A stretch of 64,000 nt of DNA from the NCBI RefSeq assembly GCF_009600605.1, contig NZ_VWNA01000001.1:3520501-3584500 (forward strand), written 5' to 3'. How positions within the stretch are numbered: position 1 is the stretch's first letter; every line of letters begins with the position of its first letter. Position numbers and translations under genes: made by a program. The stretch comes from Segnochrobactrum spirostomi (lineage in GTDB: Bacteria > Pseudomonadota > Alphaproteobacteria > Rhizobiales > Segnochrobactraceae). The notes beneath the pieces are model-generated. The model was not told the DNA's origin. It saw nothing but the letters and a program-made list of their open reading frames with translations, and made no database searches. Positions 34,561 through 43,614 of the stretch are shown here, one piece after another.

Positions 34561-35811
34561 TCACTTCATGGACAGGGTTTCGTTGATCTTCGCCGCCGCG
34601 TCCTTCAGCGTCGGCTCGATCTCGCCCTGGCCGAGATAGATCTTCTGGATCGCGTTCGAGGTGGTCTGGGCGATGTCTTCCCAGCCCGGGATCACCGGCG
34701 CGAAGTGCGCCTTCGGCAACAGCGAGGCGAACACCTTGAGGTCCGGATTGTCGGCGAACATCGGGTTCTTCGCCTCTTCGGCGTTGACCGGCAGGAAGCC
34801 CTCGATCTTGTCGAACTTGGTGCGCTGCTCGGTGGTGAAGAGGAAGTCGAGGAACTTCCAGGCCTCGTCCTTCACCTTCGAGTTCTCGAACATGACGATC
34901 GAGTCCGTCACGCCGTAGGTGCCCTGGTCGCCGTTCGGGCCGGCCGGGATCGGCGCCACGCCGTAATTGAGCTTCGGCGCCTCCTTGGCGATCTGGCCGG
35001 ACAGGAAGGGCGCGGTGATGACGGTCGCGACCTTGCCCTGCTTGAACAGGTTCTGCACGTCCTCGCGGTTATAGGAGGTGACGCCGGGCTCGGTCAGACC
35101 CTCGTCGATGAAGCTCTTGTAGAGCTTGGCGGCATCGATCGCGGCCGGGCTGTCGATGCCCGACTTGCCGTCCTGCACGATGTTGCCGCCATAGGACCAC
35201 AGGCCGTAATAGAAATAGACGTCGGTCTCGATTTCCTTGCCCTGGAGACCGAAGCCGTAGACGCCGTCGCCGGTCGCCTTGATCTTCTCGGCCGCCGTCT
35301 TGAAGTCGGCCCAGGTCTTCGGGGCCTCGTCATAGCCGGCCTTCTTGAAGACGTCCTTGTTGTAATAGAGGGCGCGGGCGGAGGCGGCGATCGGCAGGCC
35401 GTAGACCTTGCCGTTCATGATCGACGGCGTCAGGAAGGTCGGGATGAAGCGGTCCTTGAAGGCCGGCGTCACGTAAGGATCGAGCGGGGCGACGATGCCT
35501 TGGCTGACGAAGTCGAGCAGCCAGCGCGTGCCGATGATGGAGAGGTCCGGGTTGGCGCCGGCCGAGATGTCGGTCGTCAGCTTCTGCTGGAGGTTGTCCC
35601 AGGGCACCACCTCGATGGCGATCTTGGTGCCGGGATTGGCGGCCTCGAACGCCTTCGCCGCCTCCTGGAAATAGGGGCCGGTGCCGCTCGAATATTCCGC
35701 GACCGTCACGCGCACGGTGCCGGCTTCGGCGACACCGCCGAACGCGGTGAGCGCCACGCCGGCGAGAAGCCCGGCGGCGGCGAAGAGGCTCTTGCTCTTG
35801 AACGTCGTCAT
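34561..35811 (-). CDS. Extracellular solute-binding protein, family 1 (sugar type)
   Basis: A 416-residue periplasmic binding protein with a signal peptide (about residues 1-27, LFAAAGLLAGVALTAFGGVAEA). The fold marks EAAKAFEAANPGTKI, VVPWDNLQQKL, YGLPIAASARALYYNKDVFKKAGYDE and the late EQRTKFDKIEGFLPVN fit maltose/glycerol-phosphate-like CUT1 proteins. It is first in the minus operon, so it is the most expressed component. Its promoter faces the SDR operon across a roughly 300-base intergenic region. Confidence 0.93.
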   Translation of the reverse strand: MTTFKSKSLFAAAGLLAGVALTAFGGVAEAGTVRVTVAEYSSGTGPYFQEAAKAFEAANPGTKIAIEVVPWDNLQQKLTTDISAGANPDLSIIGTRWLLDFVSQGIVAPLDPYVTPAFKDRFIPTFLTPSIMNGKVYGLPIAASARALYYNKDVFKKAGYDEAPKTWADFKTAAEKIKATGDGVYGFGLQGKEIETDVYFYYGLWSYGGNIVQDGKSGIDSPAAIDAAKLYKSFIDEGLTEPGVTSYNREDVQNLFKQGKVATVITAPFLSGQIAKEAPKLNYGVAPIPAGPNGDQGTYGVTDSIVMFENSKVKDEAWKFLDFLFTTEQRTKFDKIEGFLPVNAEEAKNPMFADNPDLKVFASLLPKAHFAPVIPGWEDIAQTTSNAIQKIYLGQGEIEPTLKDAAAKINETLSMK

Positions 35812-36105
35812 TCGGTCCTGTCCTCTGGTGGAAGGGGCACCCGCCGAACCCGATGCGCCGGAGGCTTGGAAAGCCCGCGGGGAGACCGGAGCCGGCCGAG
35901 GCCGTGTCAGCTCTTATTTGCGCACCCTCCGGGATCTGGATCCGGGGGTGCTTGGAGAGGCGGCGCCTGCCGAGACGGGGCTGCACCTCATGGTGGCGAC
36001 CCCGCGCGGCAACGCGATCCGAGGGCAGTGTTCTATGTAATTTATTTTCGCGCAATGCCCATTTTCGACCGCTCACAAACATATTTCGTGTTGCTTTTTT
36101 TCAGA
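35812..36105. promoter_or_regulatory. Divergent control region of the split transporter locus
   Basis: About 294 bases between the binding-protein operon (minus) and the SDR-ATPase-RpiR operon (plus). From about 36036 it becomes AT-rich, with direct repeats ATTTTCG (near 36046 and 36061) and other TTTC/GAAA-type half sites. It is the obvious place for an RpiR-type regulator (encoded at 38045) to act on both operons. The exact sites are inference. Confidence 0.5.
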
Positions 36106-36963
36106 ATGCCCCTTTTGCTTGTGGTTCCTGGAGGGGCGCTTCGCCCCTCGGATCGAGCCTGTTCCGAGATCGCGGCCGATGACGATTGCTTCCCCCTGTC
36201 CTTCGGGCTCGACGGCCGCGCCGTGCTGATCACCGGCGCCGGCGGTGGCATCGGGCGGGCTCTGGTCGCCGCCTTCGCCGCCGCCGGGGCGCGAGTCTCC
36301 GGCGCCGACCGGTCGGCCGATCTCATGACCGATCTCGCCCTCGAGCATCGTCTCTCCTTCGATCTCACCGACGCCGCCGCCGCCCGCGACGCCGTCGCGG
36401 CGCTGGAGAAGGCGGGTGCGGCGCCGGACGTGCTGATCTCCAATGCCGGCTTCACCCGCGGCGAAACCCTCGGCGACGTCGATGCGGACGTGTTCGCCTC
36501 CGAGCTCGCCACCAATCTCACCGGCGCCTTCCACATCGCGGCACCGGCGATCGAGAGCATGGCGCGGCGGGGCGGCGGCGCGGTCGTGTTCATCTCGTCG
36601 GTCAACGCACTCGCCCATTACGGCAACCCGGCTTATTCCGCGGCGAAGGCCGGTCTGGTCGCCTATGCCCGCGCGGTCGCGGTCGAGCGCGGCGTGGCGG
36701 GGGTGCGGGCGAACGTCGTCTGCCCCGGCTCCGTGCGCACCGCCGCCTGGGACCATCGACTCGAGAAGGCGCCGGACCTGCTCGACCGCGTGCTGCCGCA
36801 TTATCCTTTGGGTCGGATGGTGGTGCCGGAGGAGGTCGCGAAGGCGGCGCTCTTCCTCGCCTCCGATCTCGCGTCGGGCATCACCGGCACCGTTCTGCCG
36901 GTCGATGCTGGGCTCACTGCCGGCAATCTGCGCTTCGTGCGCGACGTCATCCAAGGGGCGTGA
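36106..36963 (+). CDS. Short-chain dehydrogenase/reductase (SDR)
   Basis: An NAD(P)-dependent oxidoreductase with TGAGGGIGRAL (cofactor loop), NAG (LISNAGFTRGE), catalytic Ser in FISSVNAL and YSAAKAGLVAYA with Tyr-x-x-x-Lys. Residues after about 30 are standard. The start is a problem: in-frame ATGs at 36055 and 36106 and GTG 36121 lack ribosome sites, and a hairpin (36131-36149, GAGGGGCG-CTT-CGCCCCTC) lies inside this reading. An ATG at 36179 would give a normal N-terminus (MTIASPLSFGLDGRAV) if the five-C run 36192-36196 had one more C. It is first of the plus operon and likely oxidises an intermediate of the imported compound. Confidence 0.75.
   Translation: MPLLLVVPGGALRPSDRACSEIAADDDCFPLSFGLDGRAVLITGAGGGIGRALVAAFAAAGARVSGADRSADLMTDLALEHRLSFDLTDAAAARDAVAALEKAGAAPDVLISNAGFTRGETLGDVDADVFASELATNLTGAFHIAAPAIESMARRGGGAVVFISSVNALAHYGNPAYSAAKAGLVAYARAVAVERGVAGVRANVVCPGSVRTAAWDHRLEKAPDLLDRVLPHYPLGRMVVPEEVAKAALFLASDLASGITGTVLPVDAGLTAGNLRFVRDVIQGA
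36131..36149 (+). promoter_or_regulatory. Stem-loop near the SDR start
   Basis: GAGGGGCG, CTT, CGCCCCTC: a perfect 8-bp stem with a three-base loop. If translation starts downstream (see the SDR entry) this is a 5' leader hairpin that could affect expression of the operon. No T-tract follows. Confidence 0.4.
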
Positions 36964-36972
36964 AGGGGAACC

Positions 36973-38040
<1,068 letters not shown>

Positions 38041-38044
38041 GGCG

Positions 38045-38926
38045 GTGACGACGGCGCCTCATATCGATCTGGTGGCCCGGCTGCGGGAGATCGCCATCGC
38101 CGGCAGCCGGTCGGACCAGCGCCTCGCGGCCGAAGTGCTCGCCGATCCCGAATTCGCCACCCGCGCGCCGATCGCCGACCTCGCCTTGCGCGCGGCGGTG
38201 AGCGAGCCGACGGTGACACGCTTCTGCCGCGCGCTCGGCTGCACGGGCCTGCGCGACTTCAAGGTCCGCCTCGCGCAAGCGGTAGCGACCGCCGGGCGCT
38301 ACATGCGGCCGGCGGTGCGCCGCGATCCCGGTGAGCGGATGCCGCAGATGATCGCCGCCGGAGCCCACGGGGCGATCGAGGCGGTCTGCCAGGGCATCGA
38401 TCTCGGCCGGCTGGCGGACGCGGCCGAACGGGTCGTCGGCGCGCGGATGGTGCGGGCCTACGGCTCCGGCGGCACGTCGTCGTTCGCCGCGGTGGAGCTC
38501 GAGACCCGCCTGTTCCGGCTGGGGGTGCCGATTTCATCCCACATAGACGGCGAGGTGCAGCGCATGACCGCCGCCGCGGCCGATGCCGAGACCGCCGTCG
38601 TCGCCTATTCCGTCTCGGGCGAGGTCCGCTCCGTCGTCGATGCGGTCACCGTCGCCCGGCATTATGGGGCGGCGACGATCGCCTTCACGGCGCCGGGTTC
38701 GCCGCTCGCCGATGCCGCGGCGATCGTCTTTCCGTTCCGTGTCGACGAAGGGCTCGACGTTTTTCGCCCGTCGCCGGCGCGCTATGCGATGCTCGCGCTG
38801 ACCGATCTCCTCGCCATGGCGGTGGCGGAGCGGATCGGCACCCCGGCGGTCGAGCGGATGCGCCGCATCAAGCATCACCAGGGCCTCAACCGCCGCGACG
38901 CCACCCATCTCCCGCTCGGGGACTGA
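38045..38926 (+). CDS. RpiR/MurR-family transcriptional regulator
   Basis: A 293-residue regulator. The N-terminal HTH_6 domain (about 1-75) shows RAPIADLALRAAVSEPTVTRFCRALGCTGLRDFKVRLA. The C-terminal SIS domain (about 125-260), which binds phosphosugars, has VRAYGSGGTSSFAAVE and VVAYSVSGEVRSVVDA with the typical Ser/Gly loops. The GTG at 38045 starts four bases after the ATPase stop. It probably controls both divergent operons through the 35.8-36.1 kb region, and its SIS domain hints that a phosphorylated sugar-like intermediate is the signal. Confidence 0.92.
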   Translation: MTTAPHIDLVARLREIAIAGSRSDQRLAAEVLADPEFATRAPIADLALRAAVSEPTVTRFCRALGCTGLRDFKVRLAQAVATAGRYMRPAVRRDPGERMPQMIAAGAHGAIEAVCQGIDLGRLADAAERVVGARMVRAYGSGGTSSFAAVELETRLFRLGVPISSHIDGEVQRMTAAAADAETAVVAYSVSGEVRSVVDAVTVARHYGAATIAFTAPGSPLADAAAIVFPFRVDEGLDVFRPSPARYAMLALTDLLAMAVAERIGTPAVERMRRIKHHQGLNRRDATHLPLGD

Positions 38927-38959
38927 CCCGGCGGCCGCCTCATTCGGGAAACCTCAACC

Positions 38960-40021
38960 GTGCCGTTCGATCGTCTCGAAACGCCTTGCGTCCTCATCGA
39001 TCTCGACCGCGTCGAGGCGAACCTCGCCCGCGCGCAAGCCTATGCCGACGCGAACGGGCTCGCGCTGCGCCCGCACATCAAGACCCACAAGCTGCCGCGC
39101 TTCGCCAAGCGCCAGATCGAGCTCGGCGCGGTCGGCATCACCTGCCAGAAGCTCGGCGAGGCCGAGGTGATGGCGGATGCCGGGATCACCGACATCTTCC
39201 TGCCCTACAACATCGTAGGTCCCGCGAAGCTCGCCCGCCTCAAGGCGCTCGCGGGCCGCATCCGCCTGTCGGTGACGGCGGACGGCGCGGCGGTCGTCGA
39301 CGGCCTGTCGCGCAGCTTCGCCGCCGCGGCCGAGCCACTGAGCGTCCTCGTCGAATGCGACACCGGCATGGGGCGCTGCGGCGTGCAGACGCCGGAGGAG
39401 GCGCTCGCGCTCGCCGAGACGATCGCCGCCGCGCCGGGCCTCGTCTTCGGCGGGCTGATGACCTATCCGGCGACCGGCAAGGTCGAGGCCGCGAACGCGT
39501 GGCTGAAGGCGGCCGTCGCGCTCCTCAGCGCCCGCGGTCTGCCGCCCGCGATCGTCTCCAACGGCGGCACGCCGGACCTCTGGCACGCCGGCGAGGTCTC
39601 TGTCGCGACCGAGCATCGGCCCGGCACCTACATCTATCTCGACCGCTTTCAGGTCGAGAAGGGCGTCGGCAGCTTCGACGATTGCGCGCTCACGGTGCTG
39701 ACGACCGTCGTCAGCCGGCCGACCGCCGACCGCGCCGTGGTCGATGCCGGGTCCAAGGCGCTGACGAGCGACACCCTCGGGCTCGACGGCTTCGGCCGTG
39801 TCGTCGGCTATGAGGACGCCGTGGTGAAGGCGCTCAGCGAGGAGCACGGGGTGATCGACCTCTCCGCCTGCGGCGAGACGCGGCCCCAGGTCGGCGACCT
39901 CCTGCGCATCATTCCGAACCATGCCTGCGTTGTCTCGAACCTGTTCGACGCCGTCCATCTCGTCCGCGGCGATACGGTCGTCGAGACGGTTCCGGTCGCC
40001 GCACGCGGCCGGGTCGATTGA
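38960..40021 (+). CDS. D-serine dehydratase/D-threonine aldolase-like PLP enzyme (fold type III)
   Basis: A 353-residue enzyme with an alanine-racemase-like N-terminal barrel. The PLP lysine lies in RPHIKTHK (probably Lys41). The C-terminal DSD1-like domain carries the metal pair His321 and Cys323 in IPNHACVVSNLF. A His-x-Cys zinc pair is the pattern of D-serine dehydratases of this fold; D-threonine aldolases are close relatives. A dehydratase would yield aminoacrylate from D-serine, which fits the RidA gene of the facing operon. GTG start at 38960, 33 bases after rpiR. Substrate is not certain. Confidence 0.85.
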   Translation: MPFDRLETPCVLIDLDRVEANLARAQAYADANGLALRPHIKTHKLPRFAKRQIELGAVGITCQKLGEAEVMADAGITDIFLPYNIVGPAKLARLKALAGRIRLSVTADGAAVVDGLSRSFAAAAEPLSVLVECDTGMGRCGVQTPEEALALAETIAAAPGLVFGGLMTYPATGKVEAANAWLKAAVALLSARGLPPAIVSNGGTPDLWHAGEVSVATEHRPGTYIYLDRFQVEKGVGSFDDCALTVLTTVVSRPTADRAVVDAGSKALTSDTLGLDGFGRVVGYEDAVVKALSEEHGVIDLSACGETRPQVGDLLRIIPNHACVVSNLFDAVHLVRGDTVVETVPVAARGRVD

Positions 40022-40062
40022 GCAGCACCGGGCGATCTTCCTCTGAAAATGGGCAGGCAAAG

Positions 40063-40551
40063 ATGGGCAGCATGACCAACCCTTTCGCGGACGATGCCGA
40101 TCGGCGCGCGATCTGGACGATGCTCGTCGAGCGCGACATCGACGCCTTCCTCGGACAGGATTGGGGGATGGTGGAGGGCGACTTCATCGCTGCGGGGTTC
40201 TCGGGCATCCACGCCCACTTCGAGGCGAACCCCGATCGCTGGACGATGGCCTTCCCGACGCTCGAGGCCTATCGGGACGAATGGCTGCGCCAGGCGGCTG
40301 CGACTGCGGCGACCGGCTATGCCGAGCCCTTGCGCGATGCCCTGTTCCGCGCGACCGATCTCTCCGAAATCGAGATCAACGGCGCGCGGGCGATCGCCCA
40401 CAAGAAGTTCGACGGCACCGTTGCCCGCGCCGACGGCGGCATCGACCGCCTCGATTGGCAGACGCTTTATTTTTGCGCCAAGACCGCGGCGGGCTGGAAG
40501 ATCACGGGCTTCGTGGGCTACATGCCGCGCCGGCTCGGTGCGCCGGCGTAA
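40063..40551 (+). CDS. SnoaL/NTF2-like small protein
   Basis: A 162-residue protein with an NTF2-like fold: an N-terminal helix (DDADRRAIWTMLVERDIDAFL), a middle SGIHAHFEANPDRW region and C-terminal strands (EIEINGARAIAHKKFDG and WQTLYFCAKTAAGWKITGFVGYM). Such proteins are small cyclases, isomerases or ligand carriers; no activity can be assigned. Two ATGs, 40063 and 40072, are possible; the first has GGCAGG nearby. It sits between the PLP enzyme and the TIM-barrel gene in one operon. Confidence 0.75.
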   Translation: MGSMTNPFADDADRRAIWTMLVERDIDAFLGQDWGMVEGDFIAAGFSGIHAHFEANPDRWTMAFPTLEAYRDEWLRQAAATAATGYAEPLRDALFRATDLSEIEINGARAIAHKKFDGTVARADGGIDRLDWQTLYFCAKTAAGWKITGFVGYMPRRLGAPA

Positions 40552-40562
40552 GGAGCAACGAG

Positions 40563-41324
40563 GTGGGCTTCCGCTTCTCCGCCAATACCGGCTTTCTGTT
40601 CAAGGATCGGCCGTTCCTTGAGCGCATCACCGCCGCCAAGGCCGCAGGCTTCGATGCGCTCGAATTCCATGACGAGGCGCAGAGCGCCGATCCGTCGGCG
40701 CTCGCGGACGCGCTCACAGCGGCGGCGCTTCCCGTGCTCGGCATCAATGTCCGCATGGGCGACACCTCCGGGTGCGCGGCGATCCCGGGCGCGGCGGACC
40801 AAGCCCGGCGGGACATCGACGCGGCGGCCGCCGTCGCGAGCCGCATCGGGGCGACGGCGATCCACGTCGTCGCCGGAAAGACGGACGATGTGGGGGCGGA
40901 TGCCGCCTACCGGGCGGCACTCGACTACGCGCTCGGGGCGACGGACCTGATTATCCTCATCGAGCCGATCTCGAAGATCGCCATCCCGGGCTATTTCCTG
41001 AACGGTATGGATCAGGCGCGGACGATCATCGAGGAGATCGACCATCCGCGGCTCAAGATCCTGTTCGATTGTTATCATGCGGCGGCGTTGACCGACGGCG
41101 ACATCCTCTCCGCGTTCGCGTCCGTCGCCCCGTGGGTCGGCCACGTCCAGATCGCCGCCTACCCGGGACGCGACGAGCCGCGCGTCGGAGCGGCGGCCTC
41201 GCCGGACTTCGCCCGCCTTCTGCCCGCGCTCGCCGCCGGCGGCTATCCCGGCCCGTTCGGCTGCGAATATCGCCCCGCCGGCGACATCGCCGCCTGCGTC
41301 GCGGACCTGCGCACCATCGCCTGA
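40563..41324 (+). CDS. Hydroxypyruvate isomerase-like TIM-barrel protein
   Basis: A 253-residue AP endonuclease 2-type barrel, as in hydroxypyruvate isomerase and OtnI/Hyi sugar isomerases. Metal and catalytic positions appear in LIILIEPISK (Glu), ILFDCYHAA (Asp-x-x-His), VGHVQIAAYPGRDEP (His) and FGCEYRPAG (Glu). The GTG at 40563 is supported by AAGGAG seven bases upstream, overlapping the preceding stop. A hydroxypyruvate/tartronate semialdehyde isomerase would pair well with the HIBADH-like dehydrogenase encoded just downstream on the other strand. Confidence 0.88.
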   Translation: MGFRFSANTGFLFKDRPFLERITAAKAAGFDALEFHDEAQSADPSALADALTAAALPVLGINVRMGDTSGCAAIPGAADQARRDIDAAAAVASRIGATAIHVVAGKTDDVGADAAYRAALDYALGATDLIILIEPISKIAIPGYFLNGMDQARTIIEEIDHPRLKILFDCYHAAALTDGDILSAFASVAPWVGHVQIAAYPGRDEPRVGAAASPDFARLLPALAAGGYPGPFGCEYRPAGDIAACVADLRTIA

Positions 41325-41366
41325 GAAGGCAGCGACGCATGATCGGCGTTGCCACCTCTTCCTTCG

Positions 41367-41510
41367 CCCCGCACGCGGGGAGAAGGTGGCCCGCAGGGCC
41401 GGATGAGGGGCCTTCACACTTTCCGAAGCGTTAGCATAAACTTTTGTAAGGACAGGGATAATTCCCCTCATCCGCCCCTTCGGGGCACCTTCTCCCCCAA
41501 GGGGAGAAGG
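41367..41510. repeat. Inverted pair of dispersed repeats between convergent genes
   Basis: Unit A at 41367-41410 and unit B at 41464-41510 are inverted copies of the same about 45-base element: AGAAGGTGGCCC with GGATGAGGGG in A is answered by CCCCTCATCC with GGCACCTTCT in B. The element type is common in Rhizobiales. Lying between two converging genes, the pair could form a long hairpin and act as a two-way transcription end, though no classical T-tract is seen. The 53-base spacer has no gene. Confidence 0.7.
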
Positions 41511-41534
41511 GCACGGCGGCGTGGATGAAAGCGA

Positions 41535-42464
41535 TCAGGCGCCGCCGTCGTCCCGCCCGGGCAGGCCGTTGGCGCGGGCGACCCAGTCGGTGAGGTGGGG
41601 GACATAATCCTCCGGCCCGTCGCCGCCCATCGCCACCGCACGGGCATAGGCGTTCTTCACCGCGCTCGCGACCGGGGCGGCGACCGGGCCGGCGTCGGCC
41701 ATCGCCTCCACATAGCGCAGGTCCTTGTAGGCGTTCGCCAGGGTGAAGCGGTGGGCCTCGCGGTTGCCGTCGAGGGCGTAGCCCATGAAGGTCTGGTAGA
41801 AGCCGCAATCCATCCGGCTGCCGCGGATCACCTTGTCGAACTGGGTGACGCTGAGGCCCGATTTCGCGGCGATCGCCAGCGCCTCGGCATAGATCGCGCC
41901 ATAGCCGAGCGAGAGGAAATTGTTGACGAGCTTCATGCGGTGGCCGTCGCCGACGCCGCCGATGTGGACGACGCGGGCGGCCCAGGTCTCGAAGACCGGC
42001 TTCAGGCGCTCGAACACGGCAGGCGCCGCGCCGACGATCGCCTGGAGCTGTCCGGCTTCGGCCTGAACGGGCGTGCCGCCGAGCGGAGAATCGCAATAAT
42101 CGACGCCTTTTTCCGCGAGGCGCGCGGCGATCCGTTCGGTGACGCTCGGATCGGCGGTCGAGCAATCGACGACGACGCTGCCGGCGGCGAGCCCCGGTTC
42201 GAGGCCGCGCACCACCTGCTCGACGGCGGCGGAATCGGTGAGGCAGAGGAAGACGATCGTCGAGGCCGCGGCGAGGTCGGCGAGGCTCGCCGCCTCCGTG
42301 GCACCGCGGGCGACGAGATCCTCGACCGGCGCGCGGTTGCGATGGGCGGCGACGGTGACGGAATAGCCCTTCTCGAGAATGTTCTTGGCGATGCCGTGCC
42401 CCATCAGGCCGACGCCGACGAACCCGATCGTCTCGTTCGAAGCCATTTTCTCGTGGGAAGCCAT
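41535..42464 (-). CDS. 3-hydroxyisobutyrate dehydrogenase-family NAD(P)-dependent oxidoreductase
   Basis: A 309-residue beta-hydroxyacid dehydrogenase. The Rossmann loop is GFVGVGLMGHGIA near residue 15. The substrate motif DSPLGGTP and the catalytic-lysine region GDGHRMKLVNNFLSLG are intact. Family members include tartronate semialdehyde reductase (GarR/GlxR), so reduction of tartronate semialdehyde made by the neighbouring isomerase is plausible. The ATG at 42464 has AAAGGA seven bases upstream. The gene converges on the isomerase operon. Confidence 0.9.
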   Translation of the reverse strand: MASHEKMASNETIGFVGVGLMGHGIAKNILEKGYSVTVAAHRNRAPVEDLVARGATEAASLADLAAASTIVFLCLTDSAAVEQVVRGLEPGLAAGSVVVDCSTADPSVTERIAARLAEKGVDYCDSPLGGTPVQAEAGQLQAIVGAAPAVFERLKPVFETWAARVVHIGGVGDGHRMKLVNNFLSLGYGAIYAEALAIAAKSGLSVTQFDKVIRGSRMDCGFYQTFMGYALDGNREAHRFTLANAYKDLRYVEAMADAGPVAAPVASAVKNAYARAVAMGGDGPEDYVPHLTDWVARANGLPGRDDGGA

Positions 42465-42703
42465 GGCTATTCCTTTGCTGTATAGGGCTGGCGCGCGGCA
42501 GCGCTTCTTCGCAGAGCGTTCAAATAGAGCGCGATTTCGTCCTAATATTTAGACCTCAAGTCACAGTTAATTTATCGGCGCCTCCAGCGCTCGGGCTGGC
42601 GGCGGGCTTCCGGGCAGCCTAGCGAGGAAGCGCGGCGAGGCGCGGCCGATTGTCGGCCGGTGCCCCCGCGCGTGTTGCGTCACGGCGTTCGAGGAGCGGA
42701 ACC

Positions 42704-43594
42704 ATGGGCCTCAGGATCAAGATCGCGGCGGGCTTGGTCGCGGCCACCGCCCTGTTCGCCGGCCCCGTCTTCGCCGCCGAGGCCCCTGCGGTTGCCGTGG
42801 CGCCGCAATATGGCACCAGCCACGTCTATGTCGCGCCGGCGGACGTCGATCGCTTCGCCGCGAGTTTCCTGGCGACCTTCGGCGGCAAGAGCACGAAGCA
42901 GGTCGTCACCCACGTGACGCCGACCCCGTCTACGACGACGTCCCAGTTGCTGCAGACACCGGTCGGGCAGGTCTCTTTGTTCGGCTTCACGACGCCGATC
43001 CCCTATCCCTTCGGCGCGGAGCGGACCGGCTCCCTCGTGCGCGATCTCGACGAGGCGGTCCGTCAGGCCCGCGCGAGCGGTGCGGCGGTCGTCGTCAGCC
43101 CCTTCGCCGATCCGATCGGGCGCGACGCGATCATCGAGTGGCCGGGCGGCGTCATGATGCAGCTCTACATCCACAACACCGCACCGAACAATCCGCCGTT
43201 CGAGACGGTGCCGGAGAACCGCGTCTATGTGGCGCCAGAGACCGTGGATGCCTTCGTCGCCGACTTCGTCCGCTTCTCCGGCGGCAAGGTCGTTTCGGAC
43301 GAGCCGCGCGCGCCCGGAGCCGAGATCGGGCGGCCGGGCGACACCTATCGCCGCATCCGCATCACCTCCGATTTCGGACGCATGGTGGTCCTGACGACGG
43401 ACGGTCACCTGCCGTTCCCCTATGGCCGCGAGACGACCGGTTACGAGGTCGCCGACCTCGCCGCGACGCTCGACAAGGCGAAGGCGGCCGGCGCGACAGT
43501 CCTGACGGGCCCCTACACGGCCGACGGCCGCAAGGCCGCGATGGTCGAATTCCCGGGCGGCTACATCGCCGAGATCCACGCCGTCGCGCACTGA
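42704..43594 (+). CDS. Secreted tandem VOC (glyoxalase-like) protein
   Basis: A 296-residue protein with a signal peptide (about 1-24, IAAGLVAATALFAGPVFAA). Two similar halves follow. Each opens with (H/R)VYVAP and a short helix (DVDRFAASFLATFGGK; TVDAFVADFVRFSGGK). Each then has a strand ending in (T)PIPYPFG or LPFPYG, and a late GG(V/Y) strand (IIEWPGGVMMQLYIH; MVEFPGGYIAEIHAV). That is two VOC modules in tandem. VOC proteins are usually cytoplasmic; export is unusual. GAGGAGCGG precedes the ATG. No partner genes suggest its substrate. Confidence 0.8.
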   Translation: MGLRIKIAAGLVAATALFAGPVFAAEAPAVAVAPQYGTSHVYVAPADVDRFAASFLATFGGKSTKQVVTHVTPTPSTTTSQLLQTPVGQVSLFGFTTPIPYPFGAERTGSLVRDLDEAVRQARASGAAVVVSPFADPIGRDAIIEWPGGVMMQLYIHNTAPNNPPFETVPENRVYVAPETVDAFVADFVRFSGGKVVSDEPRAPGAEIGRPGDTYRRIRITSDFGRMVVLTTDGHLPFPYGRETTGYEVADLAATLDKAKAAGATVLTGPYTADGRKAAMVEFPGGYIAEIHAVAH

Positions 43595-43614
43595 GCCGAT
43601 GCCGGCCCCGCGCC

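Noticed and set aside
34546..36963. An 805-codon plus-strand frame reading through the opposite strand of the sugar-binding protein into the SDR
   Set aside because: Only the last about 255 codons look like a protein; the rest is the antisense shadow of the binding-protein gene.
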